In this document: positions 1-7,837 of the stretch, one piece after another
Numbering within the stretch: position 1 is the stretch's first letter
How the letters are laid out: every line of letters starts with the position of its first letter
From: a virus
Direction: 5' to 3' (one strand)
Length of the DNA stretch: 40,409 nt
IMG/VR virus record: IMGVR_UViG_3300047471_000956
Span: 1-40,409 of that record
The notes under the pieces: model-generated
The model's database searches: none
What the model was told of the DNA's origin: nothing
The model's input: only the letters and a program-made list of their open reading frames with translations
Program-made: the position numbers and the translations under genes

Positions 1-127
1 CCCACTCCATGACAGTCGCCCCCAATGGACAAGTTCACCCGGTGGCTTCTTTGTTCCCTATGCTGGCGCCGGATGAGTTGAGTGATTTGGCTGAAGACAT
101 CAAGGTGAATGGACTTATTCAGCCTAT
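1..127. repeat. Direct terminal repeat (circular assembly overlap), left copy
   Basis: Bases 1-127 are identical to 40283-40409, so the window closes into a 40,282-bp circle. The length of 127 is the usual largest k-mer of short-read assemblers, so this is more likely an assembly overlap of a circular or circularly permuted molecule than a physical packaged repeat. The ParB-like gene beginning at 9 is therefore complete, and its upstream region lies at the right end of the window. Confidence 0.95.
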
Positions 128-839
128 CGTCCTTGATGCTGAAGGTACGCTGATCGATGGCCGAAACCGTCTTGCCGCATGTGCCAAAGCGGGAGTGTCG
201 CCGCAGTTTGCATCGCTAGATGGACACGACCCGGTGGCGTTCATCCTGGCTTCTAACATCCATCGTCGACACCTGAGCCAAGGACAACGCGCGATGCTGG
301 TAGCGAAGGGTCGGCAATTATCCCCGAGGGATATGCGGCCGAGTCAAGCTGTAGCTGCGGCGGCGAGTGGCGTAGAACAGTCCAAGGTAAGCCAGGCCAA
401 CGTGGTACTGGAGTGGGCGCCGGATCTGGTGGATCAGGTCATTGCCGGCGGCTCGCTGAATGAAGCGTATGAGATTGCGTTAGAGGTGAAGCAGTCGCAA
501 CGAGCGATCAGACTTGCCATAGAGGAAATCGGTTCAGCAGTACCTGTTCCTGACATTCCGGACCTGAGCGCTGTCGCTGAGGGCGCCGATGACGACCCGG
601 CCCCGGCGATGGGAGCAGGGCTGAAAGCGCAGGACGAATACCTGAAGCGGATTATCGCGATCAAGAAGTCGCTAGCTGATCTCTACGATCTAGGGCCAGC
701 CGTTGAGGGTTGGTCGCCGGAGGGGCAGGTTGCTGCGGTTCGCTCGGCTATTTCTCAAATCATGAGTTGCGCTGTTGCCATCGCACAGCAACACGACATC
801 GCCCTGGTCGAGGGCAGAAGGTTGAGGGTAATCGGCTGA
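9..839 (+). CDS. ParB/Srx-fold domain protein 1
   Basis: 276 aa. Residues ~9-65 match the N-terminal ParB/Srx fold: a VHPVASLFP start, an LAEDIKVNGLIQPIVL helix-strand unit, and the box-II-like motif DGRNRL at 50-55. An HTH-like segment follows around residues 85-130. Family members bind DNA and hydrolyse CTP or act as nucleases; which applies here cannot be told. The start ATG at 9 has no visible Shine-Dalgarno sequence and abuts the right arm of a 24-bp inverted repeat (40268-40291). An in-frame GTG at 40246 is an alternative start reaching across the circle junction. It is the first of three ParB-domain genes within 7.7 kb and leads an overlapping gene string with a nuclease and replication proteins. 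Confidence 0.88.
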   Translation: MTVAPNGQVHPVASLFPMLAPDELSDLAEDIKVNGLIQPIVLDAEGTLIDGRNRLAACAKAGVSPQFASLDGHDPVAFILASNIHRRHLSQGQRAMLVAKGRQLSPRDMRPSQAVAAAASGVEQSKVSQANVVLEWAPDLVDQVIAGGSLNEAYEIALEVKQSQRAIRLAIEEIGSAVPVPDIPDLSAVAEGADDDPAPAMGAGLKAQDEYLKRIIAIKKSLADLYDLGPAVEGWSPEGQVAAVRSAISQIMSCAVAIAQQHDIALVEGRRLRVIG

Positions 840-1285
840 TGTTGCCAGGCATGCCACCACGACGTTGGCAATCGGGAGACTTTGGTGACTGGCTGAGAAG
901 CTACCTGGACCTTCAATTTCCGACGTGGCGCAGTGATCGTCAGGACAAGCAAACACTGCTTGACGACGTACGAGCCAATGTTCCGCACATCGTGGTGCCG
1001 CGCGGCGATGAGCTACAGGATGGCTGGGTCACCAAACGTGTCAACCAGGTGCTGAACGCTGAAGGCGTGGTCTATCCGGGTGGGATGGCTGGTAATGAAG
1101 TCGTCTCTCAGGACGTTCTGCCGTTGGACGAGTTCCGCCAGTACATCATCGGAAAGCTGCGCGCAGCACGCGCAGATGTTGATGCGGCAATCGAAGACGT
1201 GCAGGCGTACGCCGAGGCTCATCGTGATCGTATCCCCGATCCAAAAAGGTTCATGCGTGATTGCCGCAAGGCAGCGGGGCTCTGA
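839..1285 (+). CDS. Hypothetical protein in replication/ParB cluster
   Basis: 148 aa, not recognised. The ATG at 839 overlaps the upstream stop (TGATG), which implies translational coupling with the ParB-like gene. The N-terminus is Trp/Arg-rich (RRWQSGDFGDWLRSYLD) and the C-terminal third is charged and helical. The stop at 1283-1285 directly abuts the next ATG at 1286. The context, between a ParB-like protein and a VRR-NUC nuclease, suggests DNA metabolism, but no catalytic motif is visible. Confidence 0.8.
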   Translation: MLPGMPPRRWQSGDFGDWLRSYLDLQFPTWRSDRQDKQTLLDDVRANVPHIVVPRGDELQDGWVTKRVNQVLNAEGVVYPGGMAGNEVVSQDVLPLDEFRQYIIGKLRAARADVDAAIEDVQAYAEAHRDRIPDPKRFMRDCRKAAGL

Positions 1286-1660
1286 ATGACCTCCGCTCGC
1301 GACCTCCTGCTGGGTGGTGTATCCGAGGAACAACTCGCTCAGCATGTCAAAGTGCTCGCGCGCCGCGGCGGCTGGTGTGGTTACCACGTGCGCTATTCGG
1401 AAGCGGTCGTCGAAGGTGTCCACACGATGCGTCTCAACGGACACTCCGATGCTCACGGGATGCCGGACTGGGTGTTCGTCAACGAGCAGCCGGGGCTGCC
1501 GCTGCTACTGATTGAATTGAAGTCGGAGAAGGGACGGGTCTCCGCGGACCAGGGACGTTGGGCCGACTTACTCGAGCGTACGAACGGGGTGCTGAGTGCG
1601 ATATGGCGCCCGTCCGACGAGTCGGAGATCCGTTCAACCATGCTGGGCCCGGGTCACTGA
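1286..1660 (+). CDS. VRR-NUC (PD-(D/E)XK) nuclease
   Basis: 124 aa, a typical length for a stand-alone VRR-NUC domain. The nuclease core reads GMPDWVFV (Asp61), then LLLIELKSEKGRVS (Glu77, Lys79), then a downstream Gln89 in ADQGRWADLL, matching the PD...ExK...Q order of the family. Such phage proteins are thought to cleave branched DNA (Holliday-junction resolvase-like). It lies directly after the preceding gene with no gap. A role in replication, recombination or packaging-intermediate processing is inferred from family and position. Confidence 0.88.
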   Translation: MTSARDLLLGGVSEEQLAQHVKVLARRGGWCGYHVRYSEAVVEGVHTMRLNGHSDAHGMPDWVFVNEQPGLPLLLIELKSEKGRVSADQGRWADLLERTNGVLSAIWRPSDESEIRSTMLGPGH

Positions 1661-1663
1661 GTT

Positions 1664-2224
1664 ATGCCGTGGGCTCGATTCGCGGATGACTACCTGGGAA
1701 ATCAGAAACTGGCGACGCTGTCGACGTCGGCGATCGCACTGGACATGGCCGGCATCATCTACTCCGCGCGCGAGCTGCGCGACGGACACCTGAGCAAGGC
1801 TGACGTGCAGGCGATGGCGGCGCTGATCCATCTGCGTCGCTGGGAGCCCGCCGCGGGGGAATTGGTCGCCGTCTGCCGATGGGTCTTGGAGACGGGAGGA
1901 TGGTGCATCCACGACTACCTGGAGTACCAGCCAGCCCGAGCAGAAGTCCTAGCAGAACGGCAGCAGACGCATAGCAACAAGGTAGCAGCAGGGCGAGCAG
2001 GAGGGTTAGCAGCAGCCAAGCAGAAAGGTAGCCCCGTACCCGGTCCCGGTAATAACTCCGTTACTACGTCGTCTTCGTCTGTCAGTCCGTCTCCGGCTCC
2101 TCGCGAGTACGCGCGCGAGATGGACCCAGCCCTTCTCGCCGAGCACCACCTGATGCTCGAACGAGAACGCAGACTGACGACGACGACGACGAATAATTCT
2201 TCTCGAAGAGACGACCAGGAGTGA
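1664..2224 (+). CDS. Replication-initiator-like (winged-helix) protein
   Basis: 186 aa. The N-terminal ~100 residues (a W-RF-DDYLGNQKL start, repeated helical segments, then WCIHDYLEYQPARAEVLAERQ) resemble the N-terminal domain of phage replication proteins in high-GC Gram-positives, which typically end with a D(Y/W)xxxQPxRxxVLAER segment followed by a basic linker. The rest is low complexity (Ala/Gly/Lys, then Ser/Thr/Asp) and probably disordered. The C-terminus contains a run of GAC/ACG repeats near 2170-2190. It is followed by a DnaC-type zinc-finger gene, as expected for an initiator/loader pair. Function is inferred, not proven. Confidence 0.75.
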   Translation: MPWARFADDYLGNQKLATLSTSAIALDMAGIIYSARELRDGHLSKADVQAMAALIHLRRWEPAAGELVAVCRWVLETGGWCIHDYLEYQPARAEVLAERQQTHSNKVAAGRAGGLAAAKQKGSPVPGPGNNSVTTSSSSVSPSPAPREYAREMDPALLAEHHLMLERERRLTTTTTNNSSRRDDQE

Positions 2225-2231
2225 CCCCAGA

Positions 2232-2774
2232 GTGTCGTGGTCCGGTCGCGAAGCGTTCCTCGAACGATGGCTCCCACGGTTCAATGACACCGATCTCGCT
2301 CGACGTGAAGCCGACAAGTACGTTTCGGGCAGCTATGCTCCCGACGACACCCGCGGCGATGCCTGGATGCAGCGAGCGCTGGTTCGCGACCAGGACCTCG
2401 CGGCGATGGCGGCTGACCCCGAAAACTACGCCATCGGACCCAGCCGTTTCGACGTCAGCGACTGCTCACACTGCGGCGGCAATCGCTACGTTCGCGTCGA
2501 GGTTCCCGTCAGCGATCCGCGCTTCGGCAAGGCGCTCGCTTGCCCGGACTGCGGCGGCGGACGACGGTCCGAAGTCGTTTCCCCAAACGAGCCCGAGGCG
2601 CCAGCACGTGCGGGATACTGGTGCTGGAAATGCGGTATCGACCAGGACCAACCAGCTGGCGAACGCTGCCCGCACCCGACCTGGCATATCCCAAACGCCA
2701 ACGGCTTCGTCCCGACGGAGGGACCACGCGATCATGTCGGCGAACTCACCAACCACTGGCGACGTCCGTCTTGA
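2232..2774 (+). CDS. DnaC-type zinc-finger protein lacking the AAA+ ATPase
   Basis: 180 aa from a GTG at 2232. Residues ~77-107 carry CSHCGGNRYVRVEVPVSDPRFGKALACPDC, in pieces resembling the N-terminal zinc finger of phage/IstB-type DnaC helicase loaders. A second Cys/His cluster follows (WCWKCG...CPHPTWH). There is no Walker A or B motif and the protein stops where the ATPase should start, so it is either a truncated loader or a stand-alone adaptor. Its stop overlaps the TTG start of the next gene. It follows the initiator-like gene with a 7-bp gap. Confidence 0.72.
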   Translation: MSWSGREAFLERWLPRFNDTDLARREADKYVSGSYAPDDTRGDAWMQRALVRDQDLAAMAADPENYAIGPSRFDVSDCSHCGGNRYVRVEVPVSDPRFGKALACPDCGGGRRSEVVSPNEPEAPARAGYWCWKCGIDQDQPAGERCPHPTWHIPNANGFVPTEGPRDHVGELTNHWRRPS

Positions 2775-2989
2775 GTAGGTTCCTGCTGGTCGAACTCGAG
2801 CCCGATCTGGCCGAGCATCAGACCACTCGGGAGTCGGTCTTTCGGGCCATCAGCATGACCAGCGGCGTACGCCAGACCATCGACCTGAGCGTCATCTCGC
2901 AGACCACACTGGACCAGATACTTCTTGCTGAGCCGGTCGCGGTGCAGCGCCGGCGCAGGGCGACAAAACCGGCACCTATCACGACGTAG
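2771..2989 (+). CDS. Small hypothetical protein (TTG start)
   Basis: 72 aa beginning SRFLLVELEPDLAEHQ and ending in a basic QRRRRATKPAPITT tail. The likely start is TTG at 2771, overlapping the upstream TGA (TTGA), because upstream Met codons of this frame lie deep inside the previous gene. No domain is recognised. The position just before the terminase genes and the coupled start support expression. Confidence 0.6.
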   Translation: MSRFLLVELEPDLAEHQTTRESVFRAISMTSGVRQTIDLSVISQTTLDQILLAEPVAVQRRRRATKPAPITT

Positions 2990-2993
2990 ACCC

Positions 2994-3389
2994 ATGAGAC
3001 CGGCCATTCGCTGTGCAGCACATCGCACCAATGGCGAGCCCTGTCGTGCATTCGCGATCCACGGAAGCCATGTCTGTACAGTGCATGGAGGGCGTGCGCC
3101 TCAAGTGAAACTGAGGGCGGAGGAGCGCATTCAGGAGCTGGTGGCGCCGGCGCTCCGGCGTATCACCACTGCCATCGCCGATGATGACAATCCAGCGCTC
3201 GCACTCGCGGCGGCACGAGACATCCTGGACCGCGCCGGCTACAAGGCCACCGAGAAGGTCCAGCAGGATGGCCGGGTGGTCATCGAAATCGAAATGGTGG
3301 ACCGGGTATCACCGTCGCAAATCCGACACGCGCTGGAGTCACCAGTGCAATCTAACGGCGTGAAACGTGCCGCGGATTCAACTCCCTAG
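2994..3389 (+). CDS. Putative terminase small subunit
   Basis: 131 aa from ATG 2994. The N-terminus has a Cys/His arrangement (CAAH, then GEPCRAFAI, then VCTVHGGRAPQV) followed by helical segments (AEERIQELVAPALRRI; LAAARDILDRAGYKATEK). That CxxH...C...C..HGGxAPQ arrangement plus helix bundle is common in small proteins encoded immediately upstream of phage large terminases. The 23-bp overlap with the large-subunit gene supports the assignment. The domain itself is inferred from context and pattern. Confidence 0.72.
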   Translation: MRPAIRCAAHRTNGEPCRAFAIHGSHVCTVHGGRAPQVKLRAEERIQELVAPALRRITTAIADDDNPALALAAARDILDRAGYKATEKVQQDGRVVIEIEMVDRVSPSQIRHALESPVQSNGVKRAADSTP

Positions 3390-4635
3390 ACCGCATCCCA
3401 CTCAGCAGAAGTTGCTGCAGGAGGCGAGACGCTACAACGTGGTCGCACTCGGACGCCGCGCCGGCAAGAGCACTCTCGCCCAGCATGTGCTCGTTATGCG
3501 CGCGCTCCAGGAACGCCAGCCAGTCGGCTATTTTGCGCCGACGTACAAACTCCTGGCCGAGTTCTGGAGGGAAGTCCGCAACGTCCTTCAAGTGGTCACC
3601 GTCCAGAAATCGGAGCAGGATCACCGCGTCGAAATGATGGGCGGCGGTGTGCTGGAGTGCTGGAGTTTAGACGACCCCAACCCAGCACGCGGACGAAAAT
3701 ACGGGCTGATCGTGGTCGACGAGGCGGCGATGGTGCGCGACCTGCTGGAGATATGGCAGCTCGCACTCCGTCCAACGCTCACGGATTTATCCGGTGGTGC
3801 ATGGTTCATGTCCACTCCACGAGGATTGAACGATTTCCATATTCTCTACCAGCAAGGGCAAGATCCACTCCAGTCCGATTGGGCATCGTGGCAGATGCCG
3901 ACCGCGGTGAATCCGTTCATCGATGCGGACGAGCTAGCTGCGGCGAAGGCAGAGCTACCCGAACGAGCATGGGCCCAGGAGTACCGTGCCGAGTTCCTGC
4001 AGATCGAGGGCGGTGGCGTGTTCCGTGGCGTCGACGCGGTGTCACGGCTCGAGCAGCGCGGTCCTCAGCGTGGTCACCAGTACGTCATCGGGGTGGACTG
4101 GGGCAGGACCAACGACTTCACGGCGATCTGCGTGATAGACGCGACGCTGATGGAGCAGGTCGCGCTGGACAGGTTCTCAGAGATCGACTACGAGCTCCAG
4201 ACCGAACGGTTGCACAAGTGGTGCGACCTGTACCACCCGGTCCTGGTGGTCGCCGAGCACAACAGCATGGGGGGCCCGCTCACCGAACGACTCCAGACCG
4301 GCTACGCGAGACTGCTCGGCCGAGCACGCGCGGCGCTGCCAGTGTGGGCATGGGAAGCGACCAACGCCAGCAAGGCCGCGCTGGTGCAGGCGCTCGGGCT
4401 GGCCATCGAACAGGGCGCGCTCACGCTGCTGGACCACGCTGTCCAGCAAGCGGAGCTGCTCGGCTATGAAGCAAGCGTCCTGCCATCGGGGATGATCAGA
4501 TATTCAGCTCCGTTCGGACAGCATGACGATTGTGTAATCGCGCTGGGTCTGGCGTACCTGGGCGCTGAACGAGAGCAGTCTCCGGTGCCGGCACGGTCGC
4601 GGTACGCGTTCGCTTCGGCAGGGAGCCGGCGATGA
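3367..4635 (+). CDS. terL: Terminase large subunit
   Basis: 422 aa from GTG 3367. The ATPase half carries Walker A GRRAGKST (29-36), Walker B LIVVDEA (114-120) and the coupling motif STPRG (149-153). The RNase H-fold nuclease half has GVDWGRTNDF (Asp244), VVAEHN (Glu297) and HDDCVIALGLAY (Asp387/Asp388). Length and motif order are normal for a complete motor that cuts concatemeric DNA and pumps it through the portal. It overlaps the small-subunit gene by 23 bp and the next gene by 4 bp. The packaging mode (cos, pac or DTR) cannot be read from sequence. Confidence 0.96.
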   Translation: MPRIQLPRPHPTQQKLLQEARRYNVVALGRRAGKSTLAQHVLVMRALQERQPVGYFAPTYKLLAEFWREVRNVLQVVTVQKSEQDHRVEMMGGGVLECWSLDDPNPARGRKYGLIVVDEAAMVRDLLEIWQLALRPTLTDLSGGAWFMSTPRGLNDFHILYQQGQDPLQSDWASWQMPTAVNPFIDADELAAAKAELPERAWAQEYRAEFLQIEGGGVFRGVDAVSRLEQRGPQRGHQYVIGVDWGRTNDFTAICVIDATLMEQVALDRFSEIDYELQTERLHKWCDLYHPVLVVAEHNSMGGPLTERLQTGYARLLGRARAALPVWAWEATNASKAALVQALGLAIEQGALTLLDHAVQQAELLGYEASVLPSGMIRYSAPFGQHDDCVIALGLAYLGAEREQSPVPARSRYAFASAGSRR

Positions 4636-4856
4636 GAGAGATGATCCGCGGATTATGGGATGACAGTTGGTATCACTGCCAACTCGAACTCGCGCTTGGA
4701 GAGTGGTCCGGGGCAGGTGACCTTCCAGACCCGGTGCCGGGCGCATGTACCGACACATGGATCGTGCCGGGCATGATCATTGACTACTGGGACCACTGGG
4801 TCGTCGACATAATGCTGTACAGGGCATCAGCTAGCCGGCCGGCTTATCAGGTATGA
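4632..4856 (+). CDS. Small acidic hypothetical protein
   Basis: 74 aa, rich in Trp and Asp (GLWDDSWYHCQLELALGEW; IIDYWDHWVVDIM). The ATG overlaps the terL stop by 4 bp, and its own stop overlaps the primase start by 4 bp. No domain is recognised. The tight coupling on both sides argues that it is translated. Confidence 0.7.
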   Translation: MREMIRGLWDDSWYHCQLELALGEWSGAGDLPDPVPGACTDTWIVPGMIIDYWDHWVVDIMLYRASASRPAYQV

Positions 4857-5482
4857 CCAGGCCAACACTCCCGCGGTGGCTACAGGCTCAGGTCGACTCG
4901 ACACGCGCGCCGCAAAAGGCACCACCGCCTGACGGTGCGCTCAAGGTTCAGTCGCAGCAGATCCCGCTCGAGTTGCGCCACCACGATGCATGGGCCTGCT
5001 GGCGCTACCAGAACGACAACGACCGCTGGAGCAAGCCGCCGTACAACCCCGAGACCGGCGAGCGAGCCGAGCCGTCAGACTCCGATACCTGGCTGCCATT
5101 CGATGTCTGCCTGGAGGCGTACCGCGCGCAGCACGCGCCCACCACTGGGGGCCGTCCCTACGATGGCGTCAGCTTCGCGCTGGACATCCGCTGGGGCATT
5201 GTCGGCGTCGATCTCGACCACGTCGCCGAGCACAAACGCGACGCGGCGTGGATCATCGACCAGCTCGACAGCTACACCGAACTGTCCCCGAGCAGCGACG
5301 GCTATCGCATTTTTCTCAAGGGGACACTGCCGGAAGGACGGCGCCGACGCGACTGGGTGGAGATGTACAGCCAGCGACGGTTTCTCACTGTGACGGGCCA
5401 CCATCTCGACCGAACCCCAACCGTGCTGAGAACGTCTCGTTCTCTGTACACCGTCTGGCAGCGATACGTGCAGCAGAGATGA
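4853..5482 (+). CDS. PrimPol-like primase domain protein (no helicase)
   Basis: 209 aa. Residues ~37-190 resemble the N-terminal primase-polymerase domain of phage/plasmid NrS-1-type enzymes: HDAWACWRY, then WSKPPYNPETGERA, then the metal-binding GVDLDH (Asp120, Asp122), the SYTELSPSSDGYRIFLKG strand-loop, and FLTVTGHHL (His183/184). Family members start DNA synthesis by making primers, sometimes extending them. Most are fused to an SF3/DnaB-type helicase. This one ends after the catalytic domain, and no helicase or DNA polymerase is visible elsewhere, so it presumably relies on host replisome parts. It sits unusually among packaging genes. Confidence 0.8.
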   Translation: MTRPTLPRWLQAQVDSTRAPQKAPPPDGALKVQSQQIPLELRHHDAWACWRYQNDNDRWSKPPYNPETGERAEPSDSDTWLPFDVCLEAYRAQHAPTTGGRPYDGVSFALDIRWGIVGVDLDHVAEHKRDAAWIIDQLDSYTELSPSSDGYRIFLKGTLPEGRRRRDWVEMYSQRRFLTVTGHHLDRTPTVLRTSRSLYTVWQRYVQQR

Positions 5483-5519
5483 GACGCCGGCGTGTTTACT
5501 AAAGTGGTTGCACGCGCTT

Positions 5520-5538
5520 CTAGGCGGATGTAGCCTAG
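5520..5538. promoter_or_regulatory. Inverted repeat upstream of ParB-like gene 2
   Basis: CTAGGC (5520-5525) and GCCTAG (5533-5538) flank a 7-nt spacer in the 97-bp gap between the primase gene and the second ParB-like gene. A TTGCAC (5508-5513) and TAGCCT (5531-5536) with 17-nt spacing could be a weak promoter overlapping the repeat. An operator is possible but unproven. Confidence 0.4.
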
Positions 5539-5579
5539 GCACTCTAGTTTGCAGCTACGTGCTGGAAGGGTTGTGCAAG

Positions 5580-6599
5580 ATGGCGCCTGGGAATATCTCC
5601 ACGAGCAAGTACAGGGCTAGTACGGAAGCCGAGCGATTGGGATTTGCCGTAAATATCGTCAATCAATACGACCTTGATACGCTGAGTGCTGAGCGGCGCA
5701 TTCAGGTCCGGGATAGCAACCACTACGAGCCGACGCACCAGGTGCGTTGGATGGTCCAGCAAATGTCGCACACCATGTTCCCGCCACCGGTGGTAACGCG
5801 GGATGCCTGGGTCGTCGACGGGAACACTAGAATCCGAGCCCGGAAAGAGCGGAAAGAACGCTTCAACCCGGTCATCGTTATCGACGTGGTCTACGAGTCG
5901 GCCGATCAGGAAACCAGACTGAAGTTAGAGGTTCTGGGAGCAACCCTGAACGCGGACAATGGGACCAGCCTTACCGCGCAGGAACGTCAGCGTGTGGCGT
6001 TGCGAGCGTTCGCTTCACTCGACTTGTTGCCCGAGCACTACGAACGGGCTCTAGGCTTGAGTACTCGCGATGTCGTAGCAATCAAACAAGAGCGCGCAGC
6101 TCGGGACCGGTTGCAGAAAATTGGCATGGATGTGAACGGGCACATCCGACCTCCAGTTCTCCGCGCACTGGGACGGCAAGCGATTCTCAATCTCAACGAC
6201 GAGCCCTACAAGCAACTGGTCAACCTGACAATGGAAGCCGGGCTAACCGCAGGCGAAGCGACTGACCTGGCGAAGCTAGCCAAAGATACCGGATCGGACG
6301 TGGCGGCAATGGATAGCTTGTCGAAGCATCGCGCCGACCTGGCTGATCGCATCGTGCAGCAGCGGCTCACCGGGCACACCCATCCTTCGGCCACAGGGCA
6401 ACTACGTCGCAACCTTGGGTACTTGCGTCAGTTCGCAGGCAGCGCCAGCTCGCTCGTTGAGCACAATCCAGCGGCCATCGCAACACACATCGAGTTGGTC
6501 ACTGAGGCTCGCGATGTCCTCAACGCTGTCCTTGAGCTTCAGCAAATGTGGCAACCGTTGCCCAACATGGAGGCCGGCCACCCCGTTGCGGAAGCCTAA
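5580..6599 (+). CDS. ParB/Srx-fold domain protein 2
   Basis: 339 aa from ATG 5580, chosen because GGAAGGG (5564-5570) lies 9 nt upstream and the ParB fold begins shortly after. Longer starts would add an unrelated Cys-rich stretch. The ParB-like core shows VVTRDAWVVDGNTRIRA (DGNTR at ~80-84) followed by a long helical region (150-330) that probably mediates DNA binding or oligomerisation. It is followed after 3 bp by a third ParB-domain gene. Regulator, partition protein or nuclease cannot be distinguished. Confidence 0.85.
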   Translation: MAPGNISTSKYRASTEAERLGFAVNIVNQYDLDTLSAERRIQVRDSNHYEPTHQVRWMVQQMSHTMFPPPVVTRDAWVVDGNTRIRARKERKERFNPVIVIDVVYESADQETRLKLEVLGATLNADNGTSLTAQERQRVALRAFASLDLLPEHYERALGLSTRDVVAIKQERAARDRLQKIGMDVNGHIRPPVLRALGRQAILNLNDEPYKQLVNLTMEAGLTAGEATDLAKLAKDTGSDVAAMDSLSKHRADLADRIVQQRLTGHTHPSATGQLRRNLGYLRQFAGSASSLVEHNPAAIATHIELVTEARDVLNAVLELQQMWQPLPNMEAGHPVAEA

Positions 6600-6602
6600 C
6601 GA

Positions 6603-7634
6603 ATGCCGCATCCCGGCACTCAGGGCGGTTACGCGCTCGACTTCCTGTCACCAATGCGGCACGTAGCTACCGAGCTGGCAACGGCTGGCCCAGAAGGACG
6701 CACTGTCGACGAGATCGTCGCTTCATATCATCATCACTCGAGCGGCGATCTCCACCGTGTGCGCCTGCACGAACGTCAGTCTTCGGATCGCGCAGCAGAG
6801 ATCTGGCTAATCAAGCGTGCTGCCCAGGAATTGGGCAAGCAAGTAAGTCATGGTACGGATGGGCGCCTGCGGCTCGCGGTACCGGTGGATGAGTTGCGCG
6901 ACTGGCGCCGGCGTCGGATCACGCTCGAATCGGACCCACACAAGCAGTTTCATGATCCATTCAATCCACTAACAGAAGGCGGCGTGTTCGCACGGAACAT
7001 CCGCGCGCCGCAGGGCAAGGACGACACCACAGACCTTGAGCAATCGATGCAGGCGTTCGGCTGGCTAGACGAATTGCCTGCTATCGCTGACGAACGAGGC
7101 GTAGTGTTGTCCGGACATCGGCGACTCGAAGTCGCCAAGAAGCTCGGGATCGAGCCCCGTATTCAACGACGCTCGTATGGTGATGGGGACCCTGGCACGG
7201 TGCGGCGTGCCATTCTCGCGTACGCCGCTAACGCCGGGGTCAAACCACTAACGGCGGCCGATCGGAAGTTCATTGCCAAACGCCTCTACGAAGATGAGGG
7301 ACTGACTCAGGCCGATATTGCCGAACGACTGCACGTCAGTCAACGCACCATCAGCGCCGACCTGGAAGGCATTAGCAATACTGCTAATTCCCCTCGAAGA
7401 GGTCGGCCGCGGAAGCCTGCCGATAGCGCCATCCTTCGCGGCAAGGCAAAGATGGCAGCGTCGATGGCCGATGAAGGCGAACCACCGGAAACTATTGGCA
7501 AGCAGTTCGGCGTATCTGGTGCGCGGGCTCAGGAGTACGTCGAACGCGGACGACAGATGGTGCTGGAGCCTGTGACCCCCGTCGACGCCATTTGCCCGAC
7601 GTGCCACGGGACAGGACGAGTTAGCCATAGTTGA
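6603..7634 (+). CDS. ParB/Srx-fold protein 3 with HTH, AT-hook and zinc tail
   Basis: 343 aa. The N-terminal ~100 residues are helical and of unknown role. The ParB-like core at ~127-190 has GVFARNIRAP, then GWLDELPAI and VVLSGHRRLEVAKKLG. An HTH follows (LTQADIAERLHVSQRTISADL, ~234-254), then an AT-hook-like RRGRPRK (~265-271), a second HTH-like segment (PPETIGKQFGVSGARAQEYV), and a C-terminal CPTCHGTGR (331-339) resembling one half of a DnaJ-type zinc site. Several DNA-binding modules in one chain suggest a site-specific binder or transcription factor. The ATG lies 3 bp after the previous stop. Confidence 0.88.
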   Translation: MPHPGTQGGYALDFLSPMRHVATELATAGPEGRTVDEIVASYHHHSSGDLHRVRLHERQSSDRAAEIWLIKRAAQELGKQVSHGTDGRLRLAVPVDELRDWRRRRITLESDPHKQFHDPFNPLTEGGVFARNIRAPQGKDDTTDLEQSMQAFGWLDELPAIADERGVVLSGHRRLEVAKKLGIEPRIQRRSYGDGDPGTVRRAILAYAANAGVKPLTAADRKFIAKRLYEDEGLTQADIAERLHVSQRTISADLEGISNTANSPRRGRPRKPADSAILRGKAKMAASMADEGEPPETIGKQFGVSGARAQEYVERGRQMVLEPVTPVDAICPTCHGTGRVSHS

Positions 7635-7651
7635 GGCGCCGGCGTTCAGGT

Positions 7652-7694
7652 GTAACACTCGAATAGTCGTTTCAACGTTCACGCGTTACACTCG
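7652..7694. repeat. Imperfect 10-bp direct repeat upstream of portal
   Basis: GTAACACTCG (7652-7661) and GTTACACTCG (7685-7694) differ by one base. They lie in the gap between the third ParB-like gene and the zinc microprotein/portal pair, the most likely place for a late-gene control site. No convincing promoter hexamers accompany them. Confidence 0.35.
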
Positions 7695-7702
7695 CGGGCA
7701 GC

Positions 7703-7837
7703 GTGTGCGAGCAGCAAGACTGCACGGCCGAGGCAGAGACCTACTGCCCACTCTGCCAACGACTGCTCTGCAAACACCATGACGAGCTGGTGGCGTACCG
7801 CGGCCACGACTGTCTGAGCGGGCCCGCGGATGGTTGA
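7703..7837 (+). CDS. Zinc-finger microprotein
   Basis: 44 aa from GTG 7703, overlapping the portal start by 8 bp. It has Cys/His pairs in close order: CEQQDC, then YCPLCQRLLCKHH, with another His and Cys near the end (GHDC). This resembles a B-box or treble-clef-like zinc knuckle. No strong Shine-Dalgarno is visible. Coding status rests on the Cys/His spacing and the tight overlap with the portal gene. A chance ORF remains possible. Confidence 0.6.
   Translation: MCEQQDCTAEAETYCPLCQRLLCKHHDELVAYRGHDCLSGPADG

Noticed and set aside
3657-4469. 270-aa alternative frame inside terL
   Set aside because: Arg/Ala/Gly-rich shadow; all terminase motifs are in the other frame.
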